From the NCBI GenBank assembly GCA_039191605.1, contig JBCCXL010000009.1, forward strand, positions 186,001-250,000: DNA of 64,000 bases, written 5' to 3'. This stretch comes from JBCCXL01 sp039191605. GTDB lineage: Bacteria; Acidobacteriota; Thermoanaerobaculia; Multivoradales; JAHZIX01. Below, piece by piece: positions 1 through 8,609 of this stretch. Below the pieces are notes generated by a model. The model made no database searches, had not been told where the DNA came from, and was given only the letters and a program-made list of their open reading frames with translations. The translations under genes were made by a program, and so were the position numbers. Position 1 is the first letter of the stretch; every line of letters begins with the position of its first letter.

Positions 1-1652
1 TCTACGGACGATCCGAGACTCCCGAGGCGGATTCCCGGGGAGTCAAGCTGCTGCGGTCACCGAACGATCGCTGGCCGAGCTATCGGGCCGTGACCTCCCT
101 CTATCGCTTCGATCTCGAGAGCGGCAGCCACCAGCGGCTCACCGCCGGGGAAGACTCCGTGTCGTATCACGACGCTCGCCCCGACGGAGAGGCGCTGCTG
201 ATCTCTATCGGCAGCTATCAGGATGACGTCTACCCATTCAATTACGAGACCCTCTACGAGCTGGACCTCGCGACTCTCTCGCCGCGCCAGATCGCCGAGG
301 GCACCTGGGTCAACTCCGCTATCTACGCTCCCGACGGCTCCTTCGCGGTGGTCAGTGGGGCGCCCACCGCCTTCGGGTCCAAGGGCTCGACTCTCGGCGA
401 AGGAGAGCTGACGAACCTCTACGACACCCAGCTCTATCGCCTGGACCTAGCGGATCTGGAGATTCAGCCCCTGAGCCGCGAGCTGGATCCCGCAGTGGAA
501 GGCATGGTGGGCTGGAGCGGCGCCGGTGAGCTGATCTTCCGCGCTCAGGTGGGTCCGCGCTCTCAGCTCTTCGCCTGGCGCCCGACGGTCGGGGCCAACG
601 GCGGCTTCACCCAGCTGGAGTGGGATCTGGAGCAGGGGAGCCTCGACAACGTGGGCTCCGCCGCCGTCGCCGCCGACGGGTCCCGGGTGGTGATCAGCGG
701 CGAGGGGGCCGCAACGCCGGCGCGAGTGCTGACGGCGCAGCTCAGCGACGGCCGTCTGGTGGGCTCGCCCCAGGAGCTGCTGGTGCCGCTGGAGGCGCGG
801 GGCGAGGAGCTGCGCCTCGGGACGGTGAAGAATTGGAGCTACGAGACCGAGGCGGGGGATACGCTGGACGCCCACGTCACCTATCCGCCGGATTTCGACC
901 CCGGGCAGAAGTACCCCCTGTTGGTGTACTACTACTCCGGGACGGTGCCCTCGACCATCGACTTCGGCGGGCGCTATCCGAAGGATCTCTGGGCCTCCAT
1001 GGGCTACGTGGTGCTGGTGGTGCAGCCCAGCGGGGCTACCGGCTACGGGCAGGAGTTCTCCGCCCGCCATCTCAACAATTGGGGCCGCACCGTAGCCGGT
1101 GAGATCATCGAGGGCACCGAGCGCTTCATCGCCGAGCACCCCTTTGTGGACGGCGATCGGGTCGGATGTCTGGGGGCCTCCTACGGCGGCTTCATGACCA
1201 TGTACCTGCTGACGCAGACCGATCTCTTCTCCGCCGCCGTCGCCCACGCCGGCATCTCCTCGCTCTCGAGCTATTGGGGGGAGGGCTATTGGGGATGGCT
1301 GTACAAGGCGGTCGCCAGCGCCGAGAGCTACCCGTGGGATGCACCGGATCTCTACGTCGATCAGAGTCCGCTGTTCTCGGCGGACAAGATCAACACCCCG
1401 CTGCTGCTGACCCACGGCGACGCCGATACCAACGTGCCGGTGGGGGAGAGCGAGCAGCTCTACGTCGCGCTGCGCATTCTTGGCCGTGAGGTGGAATTCC
1501 TCGAGGTCGACGGGCAAGACCACCGCATCGTCCCCTACGACCAGAAGAAGCTCTGGACTCAGGCGATCATCGCCTGGTTCGATCGCTATCTCAAAGAGGA
1601 GCTGGGTTATTGGGAGCACCTCTTCGGCACTGCCGAAGAGCCCAAGGGTTGA
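1..1652 (+). CDS. S9 family (prolyl oligopeptidase-like) serine peptidase, 5' end outside window
   Basis: The reading frame is open to the left edge (first full codon at base 3), so the N-terminus lies outside the window; the GTG at 90 is internal. The visible first part has WD/PD40-like strand repeats typical of the S9 beta-propeller, and the last ~250 residues form an alpha/beta hydrolase. The nucleophile motif G-A-S-Y-G-G has its Ser codon at 1179. The acid lies in G-D-A-D-T-N-V-P near 1420-1430 and the His in G-Q-D-H-R at 1521. Members of this family (dipeptidyl-peptidase IV / acylaminoacyl-peptidase type) cleave short peptides, often in the periplasm. Exact specificity cannot be read. 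It is the last gene of its unit; a non-coding gap follows. Confidence 0.93.
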   Translation, partial: YGRSETPEADSRGVKLLRSPNDRWPSYRAVTSLYRFDLESGSHQRLTAGEDSVSYHDARPDGEALLISIGSYQDDVYPFNYETLYELDLATLSPRQIAEGTWVNSAIYAPDGSFAVVSGAPTAFGSKGSTLGEGELTNLYDTQLYRLDLADLEIQPLSRELDPAVEGMVGWSGAGELIFRAQVGPRSQLFAWRPTVGANGGFTQLEWDLEQGSLDNVGSAAVAADGSRVVISGEGAATPARVLTAQLSDGRLVGSPQELLVPLEARGEELRLGTVKNWSYETEAGDTLDAHVTYPPDFDPGQKYPLLVYYYSGTVPSTIDFGGRYPKDLWASMGYVVLVVQPSGATGYGQEFSARHLNNWGRTVAGEIIEGTERFIAEHPFVDGDRVGCLGASYGGFMTMYLLTQTDLFSAAVAHAGISSLSSYWGEGYWGWLYKAVASAESYPWDAPDLYVDQSPLFSADKINTPLLLTHGDADTNVPVGESEQLYVALRILGREVEFLEVDGQDHRIVPYDQKKLWTQAIIAWFDRYLKEELGYWEHLFGTAEEPKG

Positions 1653-2020
1653 GGACTCACGGTCGGCGAGGCGCTCCGCGGCGCTAGCGAGAGACAGGGC
1701 TCCGGTGGCCGCGATCTCCGCTAGCGCCGTCTCGGCATCATCGCCCCCAATCCCCTATTCTTCTCGCCTCTCGGGTCAACTCCATCAGGCATCGCCGTGG
1801 CGTTGTTCTGAGGGCATCCTCGAGCCGTCCCTGGCACCCGCTTGGCCAGGGGTGTAGAATCCCGTTTCACCCTCTGAGGCTACCGCGCCTTCGCCCTCTG
1901 CGTTGCGCGCCCCCTCCTCCCGACGCCCCCAGCCGTCTCGACGTTCCAGCCTCTCTGACGTCCCAGAGCCCCGGTAACATCCGGGCTTTTCCTTTCTCTT
2001 CACGCGCTTCTGTTGCCAGC
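1653..2020. other. intergenic region, one REP-like motif
   Basis: No convincing gene. It is GC-rich, with one copy of the GTCCCTGGCACC motif at 1827-1838 and pyrimidine-rich DNA just before the next start. No clear terminator or promoter was recognised. Confidence 0.5.
1827..1838 (-). repeat. REP-like motif GTCCCTGGCACC
   Basis: A single copy of the motif found in clusters around the RAYT gene at 19.6-20.5 kb. Read on the minus strand it is GGTGCCAGGGAC. Confidence 0.45.
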
Positions 2021-3040
2021 ATGAGTGATTATTTGGGTCAACTGGATGCCCTCCTTTCTCGCGTGGAGAAGGTGGACTTTCAGGTATCGGAAGACACGGT
2101 AGCGATCCCCTTGGCGGCGAAATTCGTCCCGACGGTGCTGTCGCTGCTAGAGGATGCGGTCGATCTGCTCGGGGAGATTCAGGAGCATTTCGAGGCCGAC
2201 GACGCTCATCGTAACAAGGGGGAACAGGATTCCTCCCTGGTGGATATCGGCGCGCTGATCTCCTCGGAGCTGGCGGCCCGTAGCCTCGCAGACCTCTCCT
2301 TCGTGGCGCGCAGCGAGCTGAAGAGCTGTCGCCAGGAGCTCGGAGCGGCGGAGAAGCAGAACAACTTCTGGCACATGGCGTCTCGCTGTGACACCGGATT
2401 GCGCCGGATGCGCAAGGCGCTGATCTCGGTGGAGTCCTCGATCTACGAGTACCAGAGCCGCAAGGGACCGATCCGAGTCTGGTATGACCTGGATCTCTCC
2501 CTGCAGATTCGCAAAATCTACGGCAAGATTCGCCGGGACATTCTCTTCGGCCCGGTGCCGGAAGATGACGAATTGGTGGACCGCTTCCCGCAGGTGATGG
2601 AGCACTTCCGCAATCTGCGCTCCCTCGATCTCTACCCCCTGCTGCGCATCGATGATCGAGTGCAGATGAAGCGCATGACCCGGCGCATTGCCGATTGGCT
2701 ATCCCAGGACCCGCGGGATGGGGAAGAGGGGCAGCGCCTGTGGCAGGATCTCACCGGCTTTGCCGGCCTGCTGTCGCAGATCAACAATCGTCAGGAGCTT
2801 CGAGAACACGACCGTCAGCTCATCGATCTCGGGCGCCGGGTGCTGAGGAATCGGCGCAAAGGCGGGCAGCTGCCAGAGGAGCTGCTGCAGGACTTCGAGA
2901 ACCTGCTCGGGTTGGACGATGAGCTGGATGCCCTGATCCTCGCTCCAGAAGACAATCTGCAGCACAGCTGGTCGGGACCCTTGGAGCGCCTGCAGAACGC
3001 ACTGAAGCCGCGATCCCGAGACGAAGCGGCGCCTTTCTAA
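2021..3040 (+). CDS. hypothetical helical cytoplasmic protein
   Basis: 339 residues starting at ATG 2021 with no clear Shine-Dalgarno. There is no signal peptide and no membrane segment. The sequence is strongly charged and looks almost entirely alpha-helical, with heptad-like stretches around residues 80-150 and 225-300. No family is recognised. It stands alone between two non-coding gaps, so context gives no role. Codon use and GC match the flanking chromosomal genes, which supports a real gene. Confidence 0.75.
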   Translation: MSDYLGQLDALLSRVEKVDFQVSEDTVAIPLAAKFVPTVLSLLEDAVDLLGEIQEHFEADDAHRNKGEQDSSLVDIGALISSELAARSLADLSFVARSELKSCRQELGAAEKQNNFWHMASRCDTGLRRMRKALISVESSIYEYQSRKGPIRVWYDLDLSLQIRKIYGKIRRDILFGPVPEDDELVDRFPQVMEHFRNLRSLDLYPLLRIDDRVQMKRMTRRIADWLSQDPRDGEEGQRLWQDLTGFAGLLSQINNRQELREHDRQLIDLGRRVLRNRRKGGQLPEELLQDFENLLGLDDELDALILAPEDNLQHSWSGPLERLQNALKPRSRDEAAPF

Positions 3041-3051
3041 TCAGGGGCGCA

Positions 3052-3129
3052 GGGCTGCTGGACTGGGGCTGCTGGACTGGGGCTTCTGGACTGGGGCTTC
3101 TGGACTGAAACTCCAGGATTGGGGCTGCT
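3052..3129. repeat. 14-bp tandem repeat (about 5.5 copies)
   Basis: The unit GGGCTGCTGGACTG starts at 3052 and recurs at 3066, 3080, 3094 and (diverged) 3108, with a partial copy at 3122. Copies 3 and 4 read GGGCTTCTGGACTG. It lies 12 bp after the stop of the preceding gene. The rest of the gap to 3427 shows no gene or clear signal. Confidence 0.85.
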
Positions 3130-3427
3130 GCGGTTTGAAGCTTCCAAGGCTTGAAGCTTCTAGAGTGAGGCCCTCGAGGCGGCGGGCCTCGAAAGTGCAC
3201 CCTTTCAGTGACTAGGTGTCGCCGCCCGGCCCAGCGGCTCGTTGCCAGGTCTAGTTGCTGAGCACGATAGCCCTACCAGCGCCTCCTGCAAGCTGATTGC
3301 AGTGTAGGAAGGCTGAAGGTGGGGAGAGAGGCGGTTCCCGAGGCCGGGTGTTGCGGTTTGATGGATGCATCTCTCGCCGGGAGCCGCGGGCGCTCCGTGA
3401 GAGACGGGGCTGATGCTCGAAGAGCCC

Positions 3428-4669
3428 TCAGCGACTAACGGTCGCCACGGGAGCCGGCTCGGGCAGGGCTTTGGAGGCCGCTTCGAGCGCCCGAGAGAGG
3501 TCTGCCTCCAGATCCTCGATGGCCTCGATACCGGCAGAGATCCTCACCAAGCCAGGGTCCACCGCGAGGTCCGACTCGGCGACCGAGGCATGAGTCATGA
3601 TGGCGGGGACCTCGATCAGCGACTCGACGCCGCCGAGGGATTCGGCGAGGGTAAAGAGGTGAGTGCCGTTGGATACCTTGCGAGCGGTCTCCGCATCTTT
3701 GAGAACGAAGGACACAATGCCGCCGCCGCCGCTCATCTGGCGCTGCGCCAGCTCCTTCTGAGGATGGCTGTCGAGGAAGGGATAGACCACCTGGCGAACG
3801 CTGGGATGAGCTTCCAGGAAGTGGGCGAGCCGGGTGGCGTTGGCGACATGTCGCTCCATGCGCAGGGCCAGGGTTTTGATGCCCCGCAGGGTGAGGAAGC
3901 AATCCATCGGGCCGGGGACGGCGCCAGCAGAATTCTGCAGAAACTTGAGCTCCTGCCACAGCGCCTCGTCGTTGACGATGGTCACGCCTCCCACTACGTC
4001 GGAGTGTCCGGCGATGTATTTCGTCGTGCTGTGGATTACCAGATCGGCGCCGAGCTCCAGCGGGCGCTGTAGGGCGGGGGAGGCGAAGGTATTGTCTACC
4101 CCCAACAAAACCCCGGCTTCGCGGGCGATTTGCGCCGCGGCGGCGATGTCCGTCAGCTTCAGCAGAGGGTTGGTGGGCGTTTCTAGCCAGATCAAGCGGG
4201 TCGAGGGGCGCAGGGCGGCCCGCAGGGCGTCGAGATCGCCGGTGTCGATGAAGCTGAATTCCAGCCCGCGGCGGCGGAGCACCTTGTCGAAGAGGCGAAA
4301 GGTGCCGCCGTAGACATCATTGCCGCAGAGGATGTGGTCGCCTGGAGAAAAGGTGGACATCAGGTTGTCGATGGCGGCCATTCCGGAGGCGAAGGCGAGG
4401 CCGTAGTGCCCCCCTTCGAGGGCGGCGACGGAGCGCTGGAGGGCGGTGCGGGTGGGGTTGTCGGTACGGGAGTACTCGTAGCCGGTGTGGTCGCCGACAT
4501 CGTGCTGGGCATAGGTAGAGGTCTGGAAGATCGGAGTCATCACCGCGCCGGTGACCGGTTCCAGCTCAACACCGCCGTGGACCGCTAGGGTGTCGAAATG
4601 TACTTCCCCGTGCTCCTTCAAGGCGGGGCGGGAGACCAGCGGGCGGTCATCGGTGGGTGTTCGGCTCAT
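3428..4669 (-). CDS. trans-sulfuration PLP enzyme (cystathionine gamma-lyase/gamma-synthase type)
   Basis: 413 residues of the Cys/Met-metabolism PLP family (fold type I). Lys217 in H-S-T-T-K-Y-I-A-G-H-S-D is the PLP Schiff-base lysine. Tyr66/Arg68 in G-Y-E-Y-S-R-T-D-N-P contact phosphate in family members, and Asp192 in V-D-N-T-F pairs with the pyridine nitrogen. Length is normal for the family (380-420). The family includes cystathionine gamma-synthase, gamma-lyase, beta-lyase and O-acetylhomoserine sulfhydrylase, which sequence reading alone does not separate. A cystathionine beta-synthase-type gene lies 2.6 kb away on the same strand, so gamma-lyase (cystathionine to cysteine) is the best guess. 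A GAGG-type ribosome site precedes ATG 4669. Confidence 0.9.
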   Translation of the reverse strand: MSRTPTDDRPLVSRPALKEHGEVHFDTLAVHGGVELEPVTGAVMTPIFQTSTYAQHDVGDHTGYEYSRTDNPTRTALQRSVAALEGGHYGLAFASGMAAIDNLMSTFSPGDHILCGNDVYGGTFRLFDKVLRRRGLEFSFIDTGDLDALRAALRPSTRLIWLETPTNPLLKLTDIAAAAQIAREAGVLLGVDNTFASPALQRPLELGADLVIHSTTKYIAGHSDVVGGVTIVNDEALWQELKFLQNSAGAVPGPMDCFLTLRGIKTLALRMERHVANATRLAHFLEAHPSVRQVVYPFLDSHPQKELAQRQMSGGGGIVSFVLKDAETARKVSNGTHLFTLAESLGGVESLIEVPAIMTHASVAESDLAVDPGLVRISAGIEAIEDLEADLSRALEAASKALPEPAPVATVSR

Positions 4670-4803
4670 GGGAAGACCTCAGTGAAGGTGGCGACGGCGC
4701 GGGATATGGCCCGCCACGGGGAATTGCCTAGAGATGGGGAGTCCCGATGCCGAGACTCACGCTGAATTGTAGCCCCATCCACCCCTCGCCCCAACCTTGG
4801 TGA

Positions 4804-6693
4804 TCAGAAACTCTCTTTTGATGAAACCAACCACTGCACCCGATCGATGGAGGCGTCACCGCTCAGGGGAAAGGCAACATCGATATGGAGCATGGAACCG
4901 AAACCGCTACGGCTGGGGCTAACCCGCAGACCGACACCGAGATTCGTCAACACCCCGAGCTCGCTCTCGAGCTTCTCGCCGGTGAACCAGGCGGCCCCGA
5001 CATCGACGAAGAGAGCCGCTCCCACGTAGGCGAGGCGGAAGGGATGCCAGTCGGTGAAGAAGCGGTGCTCCAAGGTGAGCAGGGCGCGCCGGTCCCCGCT
5101 CTGGTAGCGCAGCGGGTAGCCCCGCAGGCCGCTATCGCCGCCAAGCAGGAGCTGGCGTTCCGGGTCGAGCTCCTCGGCGAGCTCGAAGCCGGCGCTGGCG
5201 TAGAGGAGATGCTTGCCAAAGGTGCGCCGGTAATAGCTCAGTCGAGCTCCCATCATCAGGTTCTCTTCGTGATCACCGTTCCAGCGGCCGCTGAGGTGAG
5301 AATCGAAGACCCAAAGGGAGTCATTCTCGCTTTGGTGAGCCCAGCTGTACTGCGATTCGAGGATCCCTAAGTCTTTGTCGCCGCCGAAGCTAGGGGAGGA
5401 GAAGCCCAGCCGGGCGCGGAGCTGATGGCCGAGGTGAAGATCCTCGGTGCGGCTCATGTGGTTGAGGTTCTTGGTCTCGAGGAAATGATCATCCACCAGC
5501 TCGAAGCCAACCCACGGATAGGCCAGGGTGCGATCTTCCAGACCACTGACCATCGGTGCACCGTTGCCCCCCACCAGCGGCAGGCCGAAGCGGTGCTCCT
5601 CGTAGGTGAATCCCGCCAGAAGGCGGCGGCTGCGGCCGTCCTCGAGACCTCGGGAAACTCCTCCCCCGACTTGGAAGAAGGTTTCTTCGTGGCGGAATTG
5701 ACCGCTGATGGAGCCCAGGCGATAGAGGCTGTCCACGCGGTCGTTCTCCACCCATTCGCCGCCGGCAGCCCAGCGGCTTTCGAGAGAGAAGAAGGGGCGA
5801 TCGATCTCCACTTTTTGGAAATGACCGTCACTGTTGTCGGAGTAGACCAGCTCCAGCTCGGCGCGGGACCCCAGAATATTGGGGTCGCGGAAGCGCGCGA
5901 GGGTGGAGGTACGATCTACGTTCTCCAGCTGCTTGAGGGTGACCTCTTTGCCGGTGCCGAGGAAGTTGGTGTCCTGAAGCTCGAATTTGCTGCTGTTCTC
6001 GCCGCCGCTGCGGCTGAGGGAGAGCCCGAGCTTCAGGGTCCAGACATCGCGGGTGATGACCTCCAGGTCGACCCGGTTGTCTTCGTAGGCGATCGGCTCG
6101 ATGCGGGCGTCGTAGAGGTATTCCTGACTGCGAAGGATACGCTCCGATTCTGCGAGCCGGTACGCGTTAAAGGGTTGTCCCGGCTGGAAGAGGAGGTGGC
6201 GCTCGATGACGTGGTTTCGAGTCCGCCGGTGGAGGCGGTTGGCGAGCAGGAAGAGTCGGTTGTTTTCTTCGGGATTGTCGGCGTCGAAGATATCTCCGGC
6301 GCGAATCACGATGTCTCCGATCACCGCGCCCCTTCGTTCGAGGGTCTCGATATCCGGCACCGGACGGCGCCGACGAGGCGCCCAGAAGTCTCCTGGAGAG
6401 CTCTCGCTGCGCCGCGCGGAGCTAGCCGCCGTCGTTCCGCCAGCGGTGGAGAGGCCAGGGTCGCTAGAGAGGCCAGGGTCGCTAGAGAGGATGACCTCGC
6501 CCTGGAGCTCTTCCTGCGGCGGCAGAGCATCGACGGCAGCGGGCTGTTGGAGCCTCCAGGAGTCACCGGAGCTCTGGAGGCTCCAGGAGGCGACACAGGA
6601 ACCAACGCTGGTCTCGGCCCTCAGCGCTGTCGGGAAGATCGTCAGCAGCAGGGCGGCAAGAGAAGCGGCCAGGAACAAGGGGGTCAGGCGCAT
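4804..6693 (-). CDS. Omp85/BamA-TamA-like outer membrane protein with POTRA domain
   Basis: ATG 6693 gives a clean signal peptide (M-R-L-T-P-L-F then a hydrophobic run to about residue 26); the frame also has a TTG at 6717. After a low-complexity stretch with a duplicated S-S-D-P-G-L, a POTRA-like segment (roughly residues 115-220) leads to a C-terminal 16-strand-type barrel with alternating residues. The G-D-S-G-L-R-G-Y-P motif near the C-terminus is the conserved R-G-Y of Omp85 proteins. Such proteins insert or move proteins through the outer membrane. It has only one visible POTRA, so it is not the main BamA. It sits between the two transsulfuration genes with no evident link to them. Confidence 0.85.
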   Translation of the reverse strand: MRLTPLFLAASLAALLLTIFPTALRAETSVGSCVASWSLQSSGDSWRLQQPAAVDALPPQEELQGEVILSSDPGLSSDPGLSTAGGTTAASSARRSESSPGDFWAPRRRRPVPDIETLERRGAVIGDIVIRAGDIFDADNPEENNRLFLLANRLHRRTRNHVIERHLLFQPGQPFNAYRLAESERILRSQEYLYDARIEPIAYEDNRVDLEVITRDVWTLKLGLSLSRSGGENSSKFELQDTNFLGTGKEVTLKQLENVDRTSTLARFRDPNILGSRAELELVYSDNSDGHFQKVEIDRPFFSLESRWAAGGEWVENDRVDSLYRLGSISGQFRHEETFFQVGGGVSRGLEDGRSRRLLAGFTYEEHRFGLPLVGGNGAPMVSGLEDRTLAYPWVGFELVDDHFLETKNLNHMSRTEDLHLGHQLRARLGFSSPSFGGDKDLGILESQYSWAHQSENDSLWVFDSHLSGRWNGDHEENLMMGARLSYYRRTFGKHLLYASAGFELAEELDPERQLLLGGDSGLRGYPLRYQSGDRRALLTLEHRFFTDWHPFRLAYVGAALFVDVGAAWFTGEKLESELGVLTNLGVGLRVSPSRSGFGSMLHIDVAFPLSGDASIDRVQWLVSSKESF

Positions 6694-7312
6694 CGACGAG
6701 GGCCGGCCGGAGGTCAAGGTCAGAGGTCCGAAGGGGACCGAGGAGAGGATGGCGACATCTTATGTCATCGTAGCATATGCAATTCGCCGGGAGCGAGCTG
6801 GAAAGAAGCTCGGCAGCTGGGCGACAGGCTGGCCTATGGGTTGGTCCAGCAAGTGGCCCGCCGGCTGGGCTGTTGGCCAGAACTTGACGAGCAAAGGCGG
6901 CGCTGAAGTGACGGCATCAGGGCAGCTCGATGGCATCTCCGGATACTTTGCCAGAAGAGGCACAGGCTGCCCGCGACGAGTCGCTGAGGATCGAGACTTC
7001 GGCGCTAGGTTGTACATCGTGACGTGTCGAAGGGAGTCTATGCTCCATGCGCCATAGATTGCTAGCCCAATATCGCCAGCGGTCCTCGTTGCGGGGATCT
7101 ACCGTCGCCACGCCCCACCGACTTCGTTGCATTGGCTCCTCGAGGGGAGTTGCCTATAAAGCGGAGCAAAAAAGAAGGGCCAGCAGCACTTTCGTGCTCC
7201 TGGCCCCTCGGCTCCTGGCCTGATGTGTTCCTCGACCCTCGTGAGATCTTGCTTTGCGCGCCTCTGCCGGCGGCATTGAACATCAGGACATCGGGTATCA
7301 GAACGTCGTGGA
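6694..7312. other. intergenic region
   Basis: No gene supported. It contains the upstream region of the Omp85-like gene (a less GC-rich patch near 6750-6790) and, at 7168-7206, the terminator of the beta-synthase gene. Open frames here have atypical composition and no family likeness. Confidence 0.5.
7168..7206 (-). terminator. Rho-independent terminator of the CBS-like gene
   Basis: The stem GGGCCAGCAGCAC / GTGCTCCTGGCCC (12 of 13 pairs) with loop TTTC lies at 7177-7206. On the minus strand it is followed by a T-rich tail (7168-7176). It is about 107 bp beyond the stop of the beta-synthase gene. Confidence 0.85.
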
Positions 7313-8299
7313 TCAGGCGTCGTCGTCCGTCAGCAGACCCTGCTCTCGCATCCAGTCTTTGTTCATCTTGCTGAGGTAGCGCTCCCCGGAATCCGGGAAG
7401 AGGGTGACTACCAGGGAGTCCTCGGGGGCGTCGGCGCTCACCTGGCGGGCGCCGGCGGCGGCGGCGCCAGCGGAGGAGCCGACGAAGATGCTCTCTTTGC
7501 GAGCGAGCTCGAAGGCGACGTCGTAGGCGGTCTTATCGTCAACGGTGATGACGTCGTCGATGTAATCCCACCATACCGTTCCCGGCAGGAAATCCTCGCC
7601 GATGCCGTCGATGAGGTAGCCGTGAATCTCGTCCGCTGGCGGCAGCTCCCGATGGTGGAAGTAGTACTCGTAGATGCTGCCGACGGTATCGACGCCGATG
7701 ACCTTGATGTCTGGATTCTGTGACTTGAGGTACTTTGCGGTGCCGCTGATGGTTCCGCCGGTGCCCATGCCGGCAACCCAATGGGTAATGCGGCCCTCGG
7801 TCTGTCGCCACAGCTCGGGGCCGGTGGAAACGACGTGAGCTCCGGGGTTGGCCTGATTGTGGTACTGGTAGGGCAGGTAGGCGCCCTGCTCGTCCCGCAG
7901 GCGCTCCGCCACCTTGTAGTAGGAGCGAGGGTCGTCGGCCTCGACGTTGGTGGGGCAGAGGATGACTTCGGCGCCGAAAGCCTCCAGCAGAGCGACCTTC
8001 TCCTTGGGAATCTTGTCTGCGGCGGTGCAGATCATCTTGTATCCCTTGAGGTTTGCGGTCATCGCTAGGCCGAGGCCGGTATTGCCGGAGGTCGGCTCTA
8101 CGATGGTGCCGCCGGCCTTGAGCAAGCCCTGCTCTTCCCCTGCAGCGATCAGCGCGGGGCCGATGCGATCTTTCACGCTGCCACCGGGATTGAAGTATTC
8201 GATCTTGGCCGTGAGGGGAGCGCCGCCGGGGGCGAAACGGTCCAGGCGCACCAGAGGGGTATTTCCCAGGGTGGCCAAAATGTTGTCGTAGATCTCCAT
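7313..8299 (-). CDS. cystathionine beta-synthase / cysteine synthase family enzyme
   Basis: 328 residues, fold-type II PLP enzyme. Lys43 in N-P-G-G-S-V-K-D-R is the PLP lysine, P-T-S-G-N-T-G (69-75) binds the substrate carboxylate, and G-M-G-T-G-G-T (177-183) binds PLP phosphate. The segment after residue 95 (K-I-P-K-E-K ... A-F-G-A-E-V) resembles cystathionine beta-synthases more than O-acetylserine sulfhydrylases. It lacks the C-terminal Bateman (CBS-domain) regulatory part of many homologues. The likely role is condensing homoserine-level substrates (serine plus homocysteine) to cystathionine, in concert with the gamma-lyase-type gene to its left. AGGAG lies about 12 nt before ATG 8299. 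A hairpin terminator follows the stop. Confidence 0.9.
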   Translation of the reverse strand: MEIYDNILATLGNTPLVRLDRFAPGGAPLTAKIEYFNPGGSVKDRIGPALIAAGEEQGLLKAGGTIVEPTSGNTGLGLAMTANLKGYKMICTAADKIPKEKVALLEAFGAEVILCPTNVEADDPRSYYKVAERLRDEQGAYLPYQYHNQANPGAHVVSTGPELWRQTEGRITHWVAGMGTGGTISGTAKYLKSQNPDIKVIGVDTVGSIYEYYFHHRELPPADEIHGYLIDGIGEDFLPGTVWWDYIDDVITVDDKTAYDVAFELARKESIFVGSSAGAAAAGARQVSADAPEDSLVVTLFPDSGERYLSKMNKDWMREQGLLTDDDA

Positions 8300-8609
8300 G
8301 ACGAGGCAGATCTCCTGAATCTCTAGATGTAAGGGAAGGGATGGATAGCGTCAGCCAGCGGCGGAAAAGTCCGCGTTCTCGAACGCCTGCGCCGGACCGT
8401 CGGTTATCGTAACACCGGTCCCAATCCATGACGACCGTCGCACAGAGTGAGTACTAGGGGGAGAGCCTCGCCGCCCTCAGGCCGAGTCTCTTCGCTCTTG
8501 GCCCCTGGCTGCGGCAGCCATCGCGTCGCGGCGAGCAGAAACCTGCTAGCCTCCAGCACGTAGAAACCCTTCCATTAGCTGCTGAATTGAGGATTGGAGA
8601 AAGGTGTCC
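8300..8609. other. intergenic region between divergent genes
   Basis: This stretch lies between two divergently transcribed genes and must hold both promoters. No clear -10/-35 pair or operator stood out by eye. Confidence 0.5.

Noticed and set aside
447..1619. Long minus-strand open frame opposite the S9 peptidase
   Set aside because: It lies opposite a gene with clear catalytic motifs; the protein is His/Arg/Leu-rich with no domain, as expected of an antisense shadow in GC-rich DNA.
5425..6906. 493-codon plus-strand frame across the Omp85-like gene
   Set aside because: Antisense of a gene with signal peptide and Omp85 motifs; composition is Glu/Val/Ala-rich and featureless.
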